This document shows, piece after piece, positions 1 to 8,429 of a stretch of DNA of 54,382 nt (its first letter is position 1; every line of letters starts with the position of its first letter). This DNA is from an uncultured Lachnospiraceae bacterium (GTDB lineage Bacteria; Bacillota; Clostridia; Lachnospirales; Lachnospiraceae). Made by a program: the position numbers and the translations under genes. The stretch is taken from contig CANREE010000005.1 in assembly GCA_947629545.1 (NCBI GenBank), positions 1 through 54,382 on the forward strand, written 5' to 3'. The notes beneath the pieces were generated by a model, which was given only the letters and a program-made list of their open reading frames with translations, was not told the origin of the DNA and did no database searches.

Positions 1-800
1 AAATCCGTCTTCGGTGAGAACCGCGGCGACATGCAGACCGCGCAGGTCTCATCCGGCGAGAAAATGGCAGTCTCCTCATATCCCAGCGTATCCGTGATAA
101 ACGCCGTCTCCTCGCTGTCCAGCATCTGCAGGCAGCTTTCGCTGATGCTTCTGCCGCCGCCTGCCAGCGTGATCCCGCGGCCGCCGCGCACAAACTGCTT
201 CACTTCTCCGCCGCGCTGCTCCTTCGCCAGACTGAAACCGGGATGATCCGGATCCGGATCCACCGTGCCTATGCTGCTGATGATGCGGGCGTCCTCGATC
301 GCGTACGCATTTTCATGCCTCACCAGTTTTCCGAGGAAATTAAACGCGCCGCTGCCCGTCAGACTGGAGAAGCAGACGTGCTCCATATCCGGAGCGATGA
401 TCGGTTCGGACCAACGCATGAAGATGCCCGGGATCTTCACGACCTCTTCCGGGAAAATGACTTCCAGAAGTTCGGATCTCTCGCAATGATCCAGATCCGG
501 GCTGCATTCCAGCACATAGTCCCCTAAAAGCACCCTCTTATTGTCGGCAAAACACATCCAACGGATGCCGTTGGCCCCCTGCTTCTTCGGAATGAGTCCG
601 TCGTAGACCTCGCAGATATCGGTACCGTCGTCATTTACGGAAAAGACCCGGTACCAGTCCTTCTCCTTCTCCTGCCTCTGTACGGAGACAAGCACCCGGC
701 CGGAATACGTATAGGTGCCGTTCACATCCGGCCCCAGCCCTTCGGGGAGCGGAACCGTTGTAACCTCGATGCGTCCAAATTCTTCATTCTGTGTGATCAT
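1..800 (-). CDS. Beta-propeller-like protein of a sugar-catabolic operon (3' end missing)
   Basis: An uninterrupted minus-strand reading frame starts at ATG 798-800, preceded by AGGAGG eight bases upstream, and runs without a stop to the left edge (266 codons visible). The protein begins MITQNEEFGRIEV and has repeated short beta-strand stretches with blade-like phrases such as FSPDETCAVCMSP and IIAPDMEHVCFSS, reminiscent of TolB/PD40 or oligogalacturonate-lyase-type propellers. No signal peptide is visible, so a cytoplasmic role is likely. It is the last visible gene of the operon headed by the GPH symporter, 96 bp after the isomerase, which suggests a role in handling the imported sugar. The family call is a fold-level inference; the substrate is unknown and a non-enzymatic role is possible. 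Confidence 0.7.
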   Translation of the reverse strand, partial: MITQNEEFGRIEVTTVPLPEGLGPDVNGTYTYSGRVLVSVQRQEKEKDWYRVFSVNDDGTDICEVYDGLIPKKQGANGIRWMCFADNKRVLLGDYVLECSPDLDHCERSELLEVIFPEEVVKIPGIFMRWSEPIIAPDMEHVCFSSLTGSGAFNFLGKLVRHENAYAIEDARIISSIGTVDPDPDHPGFSLAKEQRGGEVKQFVRGGRGITLAGGGRSISESCLQMLDSEETAFITDTLGYEETAIFSPDETCAVCMSPRFSPKTD

Positions 801-840
801 AATAGCGCCTCCTGTCAAAATTGCGTCTATATCCTTTTTC

Positions 841-918
841 GGCCACATAAACCATATCTATAGCCTTTCTTTCAGCCACATAAAGCATATCTGTATCTAT
901 GCCTTCTCTTTCAGCCAC
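841..918. repeat. Imperfect tandem repeat copying the 3' end of the isomerase gene
   Basis: The element AGCCAC preceded by a TTTC tract occurs at 874-879 and 913-918, with a third partial copy at 841-846, giving periods of about 39 and 33 bp. Read on the minus strand, the last codons of the isomerase gene are followed by two degenerate copies of the same sequence in the 96-bp gap before the next gene. Confidence 0.55.
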
Positions 919-1742
919 TTTGCGCTCAGCCGCATGCTCTTCACCGGATCCTTATCGATCCAGTTCTTGTGGCTCTCCAGCACAACCTTTTCCACGCCGT
1001 TTTCAGCGGCGATCTCCCACAGGCCGTCCAGATCCATATTGCCGGTTCCCAGCTCCATGCTGTCGGCCGCAAGGATCGGCGTCATGGCCGGGCCGGACTG
1101 GCGGCTGCCCCGGTCGTTGATGTGCCAAAGCTTCATCCGGCTGCCCAGTCTCTTCATCCAGGCTTTCGCGTCCGCGCCGCCGTCGGTGAACCAGTAGCTG
1201 TCAAATTCAAAATTCACCGCCGCCTCGTCTGTCTCGCCGATCAGGATCTCATAGGCGCGGACTCCCGGCCGGACCTGCAGAAGTTCAACATTGTGATTGT
1301 GGTAAAGCAGCGAGATGCCGGCGCCTTTAAGCTTTTCGCCCGCCCGGTTCAGCCGGCAGGCCAGTTCCTGCACCGCGGATTCATTTCCATAATCAAAACG
1401 ATACATGCCTGTGATGACGACCGTGTCGGTTCCGAAGCTTTCCGCCTCCCCGATCACAGCCTCCGGCTCCCGCTCAAGACTGCCCAGATCGGTGTGAAGG
1501 CTGGCGACCTCAAGGCCGCTCTTTTTCAGGAGCGCGTGCCAGTCCAGCTTCCCGCCGTTTCCGGTGGGCATGCCTGCCGCGCGGGTCATCATCCGCACCA
1601 TCATGGAACTCGGATGGATCATAAAGCGATTGAGCTCGACTCCGTCGTATCCCGCTGTCCGGATCTGTTTCAATGTTTCAGCGGCCTTCGCCGGGCTGCC
1701 CGTCACCGTGCCGAGCATGATCTGCTGTACGTAAGTTTTCAT
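897..1742 (-). CDS. Sugar phosphate isomerase/epimerase (TIM barrel)
   Basis: The 281-residue product matches the xylose isomerase-like TIM-barrel family (AP endonuclease 2 fold): an opening beta strand with GTVTGSPAKAAETLKQI, a GYDGVELN strand, SLHTDLGSL, LLYHNHNVEL, a long strand with FEFDSYW, LWHINDRG and a closing VLESHKNW. The acidic and histidine residues in these strand ends are where the family binds a divalent metal. Such enzymes interconvert keto and aldo sugars or their C3 epimers in the cytoplasm. ATG 1742 is chosen because AGGAGA lies eight bases upstream; an in-frame TTG at 1760 has no such site. It lies between the symporter (128 bp upstream) and the propeller gene, so it probably acts on the imported sugar. 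Exact substrate unknown. Confidence 0.85.
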   Translation of the reverse strand: MKTYVQQIMLGTVTGSPAKAAETLKQIRTAGYDGVELNRFMIHPSSMMVRMMTRAAGMPTGNGGKLDWHALLKKSGLEVASLHTDLGSLEREPEAVIGEAESFGTDTVVITGMYRFDYGNESAVQELACRLNRAGEKLKGAGISLLYHNHNVELLQVRPGVRAYEILIGETDEAAVNFEFDSYWFTDGGADAKAWMKRLGSRMKLWHINDRGSRQSGPAMTPILAADSMELGTGNMDLDGLWEIAAENGVEKVVLESHKNWIDKDPVKSMRLSAKWLKEKA

Positions 1743-1870
1743 GTCTGTCTCTCCTGTCAAGTCATTCTTGCATCATAGTTCTCCTGAATCCCTGCGCTGG
1801 CCTGTTCCTGCGTAATTTCTCACAGCACACCCCCGGCCCGCGCAGGCTGATTCATTTCTCCACAGCTCTT

Positions 1871-3391
1871 CTACTCCGCCGCGGCCGTTTCCTTCAGCGC
1901 CGCCTTCTTCTGTGCGATCCGCTTCTGAACCTCTACCATTCCCTCCTTATCCAGCTTGCAGCCGCGCATCGCCCACAGCGTGCAGAGCCAGCCGATGATC
2001 GCCAGACCATAACGCAGAAACATTGTAACCCAGAAGATGGCGCCTGTCGCCGCGTCACCGGGCTGAGGCAGCGTAGAGGTATAACCGATCATGGCCACGC
2101 CTGCAGTGGCGATCAGAGCCGAGAAGGAGGAGACGATCTTATCGATCAGGCTGTATGTACCGGAGACCACCGCCGGGATGTATTTGCCGCTGCGATCCAG
2201 TTCATAGTCGATGATGTCGGCCATGAACGCGGTTCCAGCTGTGGTGCCTACCATCATAAAACCATTGCAGACCAGCGTCAATAAGATGTAAAGAATCATC
2301 GTAATTCCGAAGCTGGCAATGGTCTGAGTGCCCACCGTGTACCAGGTGACCGCAAAGAAAGTGATCATCACCGCATTAGCGATGATACAGTTCCGGGCCC
2401 ACGCGACGATGGATTCCTTATTGCCATGCTTACCGCAGTAGCGGGCTCCGATAATCGCGAAGATGATGGACGGCAGCATGCCTCCCACAGACAGCAGCGT
2501 GGCAATGGTCATATTGCCGATCAGAATGCCGGAAAGCATGGTACCCACGACTGCGGCGCTTCCGGCCTGCTGGGCGATCTTATCGGACGCCGCGGAAACG
2601 ATATAGGCCTGCAGGGGCTTATTGTGGGTCAGGACATCAATCATGTCTTTCCATTTCAGGCGCTCTTTGCTCTTATTCGTACCCTCGAAATTCTCGGGCT
2701 TATCGTAAGCGGAGATCCCGATGCAGACCAGGATCACGCCCACCAGGGAAACAAGGACCGTCACGGTCGCGGCCGCCGTCAGGTATGCCTGGCTGTAATT
2801 CATGGAGTAACCGGTATCCGTCACGACGACCTCTCCGAATTTGGGCAGAAGCACCGCGTTCAGGATGATGGAAAACGCCATCGGAACCAGATAATTGAAA
2901 ACGGTATTCCAGACGCCGACGGTAGGACGCTGTTTGGGATCATTGGTAAGGAGCGGCCCCAAGGTCTGCGCCGTCATATTGACGATCGTATAACCGATGA
3001 CATAGAGCATATAAGTCGCAAGGAACATGGGAATACCGAAGCCCTTGCTTGCGGTCCAGGAGAACATGGACATAAGGCCCAGGGACTGCACTGCCCAGCC
3101 TAAAAGCATCAGCGGTCGGATCTTGCCCCATTTTGTATTGACCCGGTCATAAAGGAAGGCAAGAAGCGGGTCCGTAACAGCGTCGAAAATACGTGTGAAT
3201 GTCAGAAGTCCGCCGACGATCAGCGTGGAAATACCGAATCCGATGCTGGCCGCGTAGGACGCCTGTCCGATCAGCGTGTAGACGGCCATACCGTTTAAGG
3301 CGTTGCAGGAGATCAGGATGATCTGCCACAGCTTGGCGCGGCGGTACTGGACACCGTCAATTTCACTTTGGGAATGTTTTGCTTTTTCCAT
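1871..3391 (-). CDS. GPH-family sugar:cation symporter (MFS)
   Basis: A 506-residue, strongly hydrophobic protein with about 12 predicted membrane helices. The N-terminal third has the glycoside-pentoside-hexuronide signature region: FTRIFDAVTDPLLAFLYDR followed by WGKIRPLML, as in MelB, XynB and GusB-type carriers, where the Asp residues take part in cation coupling. It imports a glycoside or uronide with Na+ or H+. It heads the minus-strand operon with the isomerase and propeller genes. AAGGAG lies ten bases before the ATG. The promoter upstream carries paired direct repeats facing the divergent AraC gene, so inducible expression is likely. The sugar itself cannot be read from the sequence. 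Confidence 0.88.
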   Translation of the reverse strand: MEKAKHSQSEIDGVQYRRAKLWQIILISCNALNGMAVYTLIGQASYAASIGFGISTLIVGGLLTFTRIFDAVTDPLLAFLYDRVNTKWGKIRPLMLLGWAVQSLGLMSMFSWTASKGFGIPMFLATYMLYVIGYTIVNMTAQTLGPLLTNDPKQRPTVGVWNTVFNYLVPMAFSIILNAVLLPKFGEVVVTDTGYSMNYSQAYLTAAATVTVLVSLVGVILVCIGISAYDKPENFEGTNKSKERLKWKDMIDVLTHNKPLQAYIVSAASDKIAQQAGSAAVVGTMLSGILIGNMTIATLLSVGGMLPSIIFAIIGARYCGKHGNKESIVAWARNCIIANAVMITFFAVTWYTVGTQTIASFGITMILYILLTLVCNGFMMVGTTAGTAFMADIIDYELDRSGKYIPAVVSGTYSLIDKIVSSFSALIATAGVAMIGYTSTLPQPGDAATGAIFWVTMFLRYGLAIIGWLCTLWAMRGCKLDKEGMVEVQKRIAQKKAALKETAAAE

Positions 3392-3456
3392 GGTGTTTTC
3401 TCTCCTTTTACTATTTTCCTATTTCCCATTGACTTTGGGTTATATTTATTGTACAA

Positions 3457-3512
3457 ATTATACATAAATGAGAAAAGTCACTGATTCGGGAAATGTTATA
3501 CTGATTCGGGAA
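3457..3512 (-). promoter_or_regulatory. Symporter operon promoter with paired AraC-type half-sites
   Basis: On the minus strand a perfect -10 TATAAT occupies 3462-3457, but the -35 position (3485-3480) reads ATCAGT, a poor match. Exactly over it lies one copy of ACTGATTCGGGAA (3480-3492 on the plus strand), with an identical second copy at 3500-3512. The 20-bp period puts both on about the same face of the helix, and the overlap with -35 resembles the araI2 arrangement of an AraC activator. Binding by the adjacent AraC protein is inferred. Confidence 0.65.
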
Positions 3513-3567
3513 GTTTTGGAAAATACGTACGGTGGTCAACTGACCGCAGAGCGAAGGGGGCAGAAGA

Positions 3568-5034
3568 ATGGACATCTATGCGGATAACCGGACAGACACA
3601 CTGGCTTTCGGAACAGCAAATACGAGCAGAGCGTCACTGGCGCCCTCCTCGCATGGAAATACAGAGATGACGCATGCGGAACAGAATCTCCAGTTTCTGC
3701 AGGCGGCCATCCCCTCCAATGAGAAATTCTATGTCTGGGCCTACGCCGACGACGGCCATGTCATCGCCACGTCCTGTCCCGAAGCAGAGCAGGATCTTTT
3801 TCATCACGCGTTTTGTATCTTCGGCGGCGTGGAGAAGGCGCTTTCCTGCGCCGTATCCCGTAAGGACCGCCCTTCCCTGATCGGTTCTCCCATCGGGATG
3901 CAGTGGGCTGTCACCTTTGAGACTGCCCGCAAAGATAACCTGTTCTTCGTCATCGGCCCGGTCTTCTACGCGCCGCCCACCGAGGCGCAGCTGCGCGAGG
4001 CGCTGCGCCCTTATCGGGACAGCCTCAAAAACGGCAGCTGGGCGGTCGAACTGATCCGGCGCTCCTCGGAGATGCCCGTCATGCCCTACGCCATTTTCAC
4101 CCGCTACGCAGTCATGGTACATAACACGCTGACCGGCCGACAGTCCGAGGTCTATGATCTGTTTGATATCCCCGGCGCTCAGGAGAAAAATGTATTCGTT
4201 CCCCACGAAGAGGACGCCACTGACGCACCAGCCGTGTTGGCTGCTTCAACCGTCTCGGCCTCGCCAGTCAGGCCGGCCGCCTCATCCGCATCGGCTCCGT
4301 CATCCTCACCAACGGCTGTCTCCGCTATACCGACATCTACCGCGCCCCCCCGTAAGCGTGACCGCACGAAGGTCTACCAGGCGGAACAGGCGCTTCTTGG
4401 AATGGTCCGCAGAGGCGACATCAATTACCAGGGCGCCCTGAACTTAAGCAGCAGCCTGAGCCCCGGCGTTCCCGTTCAGGGCAGGGATCCGCTCCGGCAG
4501 GCCAAAATCAGCATCATCGTGTTCACCTCCCTGGTCTGCCGGGCCGCCATGGAGGGCGGTTTGAGTCCGGAGATCGCTTATCCTCTGGGAGATTCCTATA
4601 TCGAGGCCGCCGAAAACAGCAGCGATACCGGCGAACTGACCGAGCTTACGTTGACGATGTACCACGACTTCATCTACCGGGTGCATCATCTTCACATGAA
4701 TCCCGACTGCTCTCCGGCCATTCAGAAATGCTGCAACTACATTGAACTGAATCTGGACAAAAAGATCCGCATATCCGACCTGGCAAGCCTGACCGGATAC
4801 ACGGAATATTATCTGACTGAAAAATTTAAGAAAGAAACCGGCGTTCCCCTGTTCCTCTATATACGCCATGCAAAGACCGAACGCGCCGGAATTCTCCTGA
4901 CCTCGACGGATCTGTCCGTCCGACAGATCGCGGAAAAACTGGCGTTCAGCACCCAGAACTATTTCATCCGCTGCTTCCGGGAAGATATGGGCTGTTCTCC
5001 CGCCCAGTACCGTAAGGATGCTAAGAGCCGGTAA
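3568..5034 (+). CDS. AraC-family transcriptional regulator
   Basis: The 488-residue protein has an N-terminal sensory region (about residues 34-205, with WAVTFETARKDNLFFVIGP typical of clostridial AraC regulators of sugar loci), a linker rich in Ala, Ser and Pro at about 216-264, a second helical region (about 268-375), and a C-terminal AraC DNA-binding domain with two helix-turn-helices (about 385-485; ISDLASLTGYTEYYLTEKFK and LSVRQIAEKLAFSTQNYFIR). AGGGGG precedes the ATG by seven bases; an in-frame ATG at 3667 lacks a site. It is transcribed away from the symporter operon and is the obvious candidate activator, binding the 13-bp repeats in between. The ligand is probably a sugar of that pathway (inference). 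Confidence 0.9.
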   Translation: MDIYADNRTDTLAFGTANTSRASLAPSSHGNTEMTHAEQNLQFLQAAIPSNEKFYVWAYADDGHVIATSCPEAEQDLFHHAFCIFGGVEKALSCAVSRKDRPSLIGSPIGMQWAVTFETARKDNLFFVIGPVFYAPPTEAQLREALRPYRDSLKNGSWAVELIRRSSEMPVMPYAIFTRYAVMVHNTLTGRQSEVYDLFDIPGAQEKNVFVPHEEDATDAPAVLAASTVSASPVRPAASSASAPSSSPTAVSAIPTSTAPPRKRDRTKVYQAEQALLGMVRRGDINYQGALNLSSSLSPGVPVQGRDPLRQAKISIIVFTSLVCRAAMEGGLSPEIAYPLGDSYIEAAENSSDTGELTELTLTMYHDFIYRVHHLHMNPDCSPAIQKCCNYIELNLDKKIRISDLASLTGYTEYYLTEKFKKETGVPLFLYIRHAKTERAGILLTSTDLSVRQIAEKLAFSTQNYFIRCFREDMGCSPAQYRKDAKSR

Positions 5035-5061
5035 CAGATCTCCCTGCTTTCACCGCCGGTC

Positions 5062-5088
5062 AAGTCTGACCAGATCAATCTCAGACTT
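5062..5088. terminator. Convergent-gene hairpin, possible bidirectional terminator
   Basis: AAGTCTGA at 5062-5069 pairs perfectly with TCAGACTT at 5081-5088, an 8-bp stem with a 11-base loop between the AraC gene and the convergent zinc-protein gene. Only three to four T residues follow on either strand, so termination strength is doubtful. Confidence 0.4.
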
Positions 5089-5330
5089 TACAGCAGTTCC
5101 GTCCGCTCCTCTATATCCACCGGCAGGCGAAGTCCCTGAACCAGCCGGTCGTAGCACTCCTCGCACAGATCCAGATGGTGCACCTCACCGTCCTTCTCAG
5201 AAAAATAATCCCACGCGTGGTCGATCATCAGCACGCCCTCGCGGACAATGCCGTCCTTCACCGCCAGCTTCTTCGCACAATAATTGCAGATCACAGCCTC
5301 CAGTTCCCCATTCTTCGTGTACTTCCTCAT
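5088..5330 (-). CDS. Small four-cysteine zinc-binding protein
   Basis: An 80-residue protein starting MRKYTKNGELEAV, with two CxxC pairs: C15/C18 (CNYC) and C56/C59 (CEEC), spaced as in a structural zinc site or a treble-clef-like knuckle. Between them lies a conserved-looking stretch ending in HAWDYFSEKDGEVHHLDLC. The ATG at 5330 has AGGTGA seven bases upstream; the longer open frame to 5519 has no comparable start. Small proteins of this kind are annotated as hypothetical in clostridia. It sits downstream of rimI after a 170-bp gap that contains a long folded leader. Function unknown; nucleic-acid or protein binding is a guess. Confidence 0.75.
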   Translation of the reverse strand: MRKYTKNGELEAVICNYCAKKLAVKDGIVREGVLMIDHAWDYFSEKDGEVHHLDLCEECYDRLVQGLRLPVDIEERTELL

Positions 5331-5372
5331 CTTACGCTCACCTTTCTTTTTCATCCTGAATTCCCGCGAAGG

Positions 5373-5437
5373 GGTATCCTTTCGCCCAGCCCTGTGTCTG
5401 ACATGATTCTGACAGACTGCGATAAGAAAAGGATACC
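5373..5437 (-). promoter_or_regulatory. Folded leader ahead of the zinc-protein gene
   Basis: GGTATCCTTTC at 5373-5383 pairs with GAAAAGGATACC at 5426-5437 (one bulged A), closing a loop that holds a nested stem GTCTG (5396-5400) with CAGAC (5413-5417). It lies 43 bp upstream of the start codon in the presumed transcript. No known riboswitch class was recognised. Confidence 0.45.
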
Positions 5438-5500
5438 TGCCTCTCACAGATACCCTTACATTATAAATCGTTTTCTGTCGAATTTTAAGTGGTAAATGTT

Positions 5501-6052
5501 TCATACGCCCCGCCGCCACATAATCAGCGCGTCCTCCGTCGGGTTCCGGTAATAATCTCTCCGTCTTCCCTCCTCGGCAAAACCAAAGGATTCATAGAGC
5601 TTCCGGGCAGCCAGATTGCCCGCGCGCACTTCCAGGGTTATATCCCCCACCCCTTCTTTACCGGCAAATTCTGCCATCGCTTCCATCAGTTTACGTCCGA
5701 TACCGCGCCTGCGCATAGCCGGATCAACCGCGATCCGCTCGATCTCGCCCTCGCCTGCAAGAATGCGGAGGTTGGCGTAGCCACAGAAACGGGAGACAGG
5801 CACTTCTGCTCCCGCGCCGCCAGACAACGCCCCGGCACTTCCCGCGCACTCCGCGACCCAGAAATAATCATAGTCATTTGCCAGAGCATCCTCCAGAAGC
5901 TTCATGGACCAGGCGTCGGAGAAGCATTCCCGCTCCAGTTTCCAGACATCCTGCAGATCGGCGGGAGCCATAGGGCGGACGCTGATAGCGGCAGACGCAT
6001 GCTGCCGCATTTCCTTCGCCGCTCCCGGATCGTTCCGCGCCAGATCGTTCAC
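5501..6052 (-). CDS. rimI: Ribosomal-protein-alanine N-acetyltransferase RimI
   Basis: GNAT-fold acetyltransferase. It opens with ISVRPMAPADLQDVWKLERECF, has the acetyl-CoA-binding strand and loop ERIAVDPAMRRRGIGRKL (the RxxGxG phosphate loop) and the RimI-type ending ITLEVRAGNLAARKLYESFG followed by GRRRDYY. RimI acetylates the N-terminal alanine of ribosomal protein S18. It follows tsaB closely, the common tsaE-tsaB-rimI order in Bacillota. The start is uncertain: GTG 6052 is taken because AGGAGG lies ten bases upstream (183 aa); GTG 6082 and ATG 6010 are alternatives, the last being closest to the usual family length of about 150. Between the core strands an Ala/Gly-rich loop (AGSAGALSGGAGAEVP) is slightly longer than usual. 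Confidence 0.9.
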   Translation of the reverse strand: MNDLARNDPGAAKEMRQHASAAISVRPMAPADLQDVWKLERECFSDAWSMKLLEDALANDYDYFWVAECAGSAGALSGGAGAEVPVSRFCGYANLRILAGEGEIERIAVDPAMRRRGIGRKLMEAMAEFAGKEGVGDITLEVRAGNLAARKLYESFGFAEEGRRRDYYRNPTEDALIMWRRGV

Positions 6053-6134
6053 TGTTCCCGCTCCTCCTGCCATTGTCTTCACTGCAGCCGTTCACGCTTT
6101 CCATTCGCTTTGACTGCCCACCCAACGAATCCGC

Positions 6135-6926
6135 TCACTCCTGTCGCTCCTCCCTCTCCCGTTCCGCCTGGGACTTACGGAGATAATCGGGCTTAAACTC
6201 CGCGGCGGTCACCGTCCGCCCCCGCTTCACATATTCCGCGCCGAGAGCCGCCACAGACGCGGCGCGCTGACGGTTGCTCTGGGCAGGCGCAAAGGCATAC
6301 GGCACCTTCAGTTCCGTCTCGATCCGCGCGCGGAAGGCCGGAACGCCATCGCCCAGGAACGTGACCGGCTCGCCGATCTCCTCCAGCTTCCTCATAAGTT
6401 CAACGATATCCATGGCGCACTGATCTAAGATGATCTCAGGAATTCCCATCCGGTCTTTTCCGTCTGCAGCGCCCCCTGCTGCCGTGCCGTTCTCAGCGGC
6501 ATTTCCATCTGCTTCACTCTTCACTGCCGCGCTGCCGAAGTCCACCCGGTACACCCCGGTATACACCTGATTCCTGCGGGCGTCCAGCATCGGGCAGACC
6601 ACGCCGGCACAGCCCCACAGGTTATAAGCCAGCGCTTCCAGCGTAGGGACCGCAACCAGCGGCTTATCAAGCGCCAGCCCAAGCCCCTTGGCTGTGGCCG
6701 CACCGATGCGCAGGCCCGTAAAGGAACCCGGTCCTGCGGCCACAGCGATCGCATCCAGCGTTTTCATATCCAGCTCAATGAGCTGCCCCATCTGATCCAG
6801 CATGGGCAGCAGCGTCTGCGAGTGGGTCTTTTTAAAATTCGCCGTAAATTCCGCCGTCATCACGTCGTCCGTTACGACCGCCACGGACGCCACCAAAGAC
6901 GAGCTTTCGATCCCGAGAATCTTCAT
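6135..6926 (-). CDS. tsaB: tRNA t6A37 biosynthesis protein TsaB
   Basis: The N-terminal MKILGIESSSLVASVAVV and the phrase AAGPGSFTGLRIGAATAKGL are diagnostic of TsaB (YeaZ), an actin-like ASKHA protein without its own catalytic site that partners TsaD and TsaE in making N6-threonylcarbamoyladenosine at A37 of ANN-decoding tRNAs. At 263 residues it is slightly longer than E. coli TsaB (231), mainly through an Ala/Gly-rich insert around residues 130-160 (VKSEADGNAAENGTAAGG). Lies between tsaE (162 bp upstream) and rimI (82 bp downstream) on the same strand. tsaD is not in the window. Confidence 0.95.
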   Translation of the reverse strand: MKILGIESSSLVASVAVVTDDVMTAEFTANFKKTHSQTLLPMLDQMGQLIELDMKTLDAIAVAAGPGSFTGLRIGAATAKGLGLALDKPLVAVPTLEALAYNLWGCAGVVCPMLDARRNQVYTGVYRVDFGSAAVKSEADGNAAENGTAAGGAADGKDRMGIPEIILDQCAMDIVELMRKLEEIGEPVTFLGDGVPAFRARIETELKVPYAFAPAQSNRQRAASVAALGAEYVKRGRTVTAAEFKPDYLRKSQAEREREERQE

Positions 6927-7087
6927 AACTTCTGAAACTCCATTCTGTTATACATTCTGTCATATACTATTACAGATCTTATGCCTGACTTCTATAACAT
7001 GTCCTGAATAAACTGCGCGTCAATGCTGTGTAAACCGAATATTCGTTCTGCACCGGCCACAGCGCCGGAGATCCGCCCTGCATAGAA

Positions 7088-7510
7088 TCACTCCACCGTG
7101 ATCCTGCGATAATCAAACCCATTGTCCACATCTTTCTCAATCCGCACATGGACAGCGTCCTCCGGAAGGATCTCCCGCACCAGTTCCGACCACTCCACCA
7201 GGCACACGCCCTCGCCGTAGAAGCAGTCCTCATAGCCGATCTCGTCCATTTCCTCCACATTCCCAATCCGGTACACGTCGAAATGGTACAGTGGCAGCCG
7301 TCCTTCTTCGTATACCTGCAGGATCGTAAATGTCGGACTGTTCACCGGCCCGTCGACGCCGAGCCCCGCCGCGAAGCCCTGGGCAAATACGGTCTTTCCG
7401 GTGCCCAGATCGCCGTCCAGACAGTACACCTGCCCGGCGGAAGCGCATTTTCCCATATCATAGCCCAGCTGACGGGTCTCCCCGGGCGAGGCCGTCTCAT
7501 AGATCTCCAT
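7088..7510 (-). CDS. tsaE: tRNA t6A37 biosynthesis ATPase TsaE
   Basis: A 140-residue P-loop protein with Walker A GDLGTGKT at residues 33-40, then the TsaE phrases GVDGPVNSPTFTI, YHFDVYRI and LVEWSEL. It hydrolyses ATP to reset the TsaB-TsaD complex during t6A synthesis. Length matches the family (about 150). ATG 7510 is chosen because GGAG lies seven bases upstream; the open frame extends to a TTG two codons earlier. Followed on the same strand by tsaB. Confidence 0.95.
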   Translation of the reverse strand: MEIYETASPGETRQLGYDMGKCASAGQVYCLDGDLGTGKTVFAQGFAAGLGVDGPVNSPTFTILQVYEEGRLPLYHFDVYRIGNVEEMDEIGYEDCFYGEGVCLVEWSELVREILPEDAVHVRIEKDVDNGFDYRRITVE

Positions 7511-7719
7511 GTCCAAGCTCCATTCTTTGTTCCCGCGCTTTCACAGTTGTTCCAAGCACCTGCATGACCGCGCAATTGCAAGCGGCACAGCATACCCGCG
7601 CAAATCCCCGTCTGTATTGTCTGTGCTGCGTATTTCCACCAGATTCTGATATGCACCCACCGTTCAACACGGCGCTCTAAATAAGCGCTCCTGTCGGACT
7701 GCGGCACCGTACGCGCCTC

Positions 7720-8226
7720 TCAGATCTTCCCGCATTTTTCCTTCGGCAACTTCTCATGAAGGAGCTTATTCAGCTCCTCCCGCTGTCCGCCCACCGCTGC
7801 ATCCGGCAGCAGATAGGCATGAATCCGATCCGTGTAAATGATCAGCTCGCCGGGGATCTTCTTCACGCGGCGCACATCGTCCCAGGCCAGTTCCACGCTC
7901 TCGCCGCCCTGCTCCGCGCGGATGCCTTCATCTCCGAAAAACATATCGATCGGTTCCTTCATGCCACGGCCTGCCGCCTGCTTCCTGGCCTTCACCAGAA
8001 GAAGCATAGGCTGCCACACGGTAAACATTAGCGCGCACACCACCAGAAGAAGCCGCTGGGGCAGAAGCATCTGTCCGTTCTGGAAGAACAGCAGAAACAG
8101 CGCCGCCAGCGTGAACAGGACGTTAAAAACGCCCAGATAGCCTTTATTGGCATGGTACATGGAAAAACGCCACAGATCATTCGCCGTCATACGGACGCGA
8201 AAACAGATCTCTTTTTTCTGATCCAA
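7720..8226 (-). CDS. YcxB-like membrane protein
   Basis: A roughly 168-residue protein with an N-terminal soluble strand (FRVRMTANDLWRFSMYHANKG), two adjacent membrane helices (about residues 33-75: VLFTLAALFLLFF and LLLVVCALMFTVWQPMLLL) and a C-terminal YcxB-like domain (DMFFGDEGIRAEQGGESVELAWDDVRRVKKIPGELIIYTD). This domain is widespread in Bacillota; no biochemical role is established. The TTG at 8226 is preferred as start because AAGGAG lies six bases before it; a GTG at 8253 has no site. Probably cotranscribed with tex upstream, as both are on the same strand 203 bp apart. Confidence 0.8.
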   Translation of the reverse strand: MDQKKEICFRVRMTANDLWRFSMYHANKGYLGVFNVLFTLAALFLLFFQNGQMLLPQRLLLVVCALMFTVWQPMLLLVKARKQAAGRGMKEPIDMFFGDEGIRAEQGGESVELAWDDVRRVKKIPGELIIYTDRIHAYLLPDAAVGGQREELNKLLHEKLPKEKCGKI

Positions 8227-8429
8227 TATAATCTCCTTCTTTCCTTCTCGCACATTTCAGCCGCTATTCTCTCATGGTATCCAGTCTGCGGTCATTGGTT
8301 TCCCGGACAGAATCCTCATACTGATACTACCTGACACTTATCATAAACCTGACTCGATTCTTATACTCCATCCGACGTGTCCCGCAGCAGTGCCGTCAAC
8401 TATAATCTGCAGCCGCTTCACGGCTTCAT

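Noticed and set aside
6979-7266. 95-residue minus-strand frame overlapping tsaE
   Set aside because: It is an out-of-frame shadow of tsaE rich in Trp and Arg; tsaE is supported by its Walker A motif.
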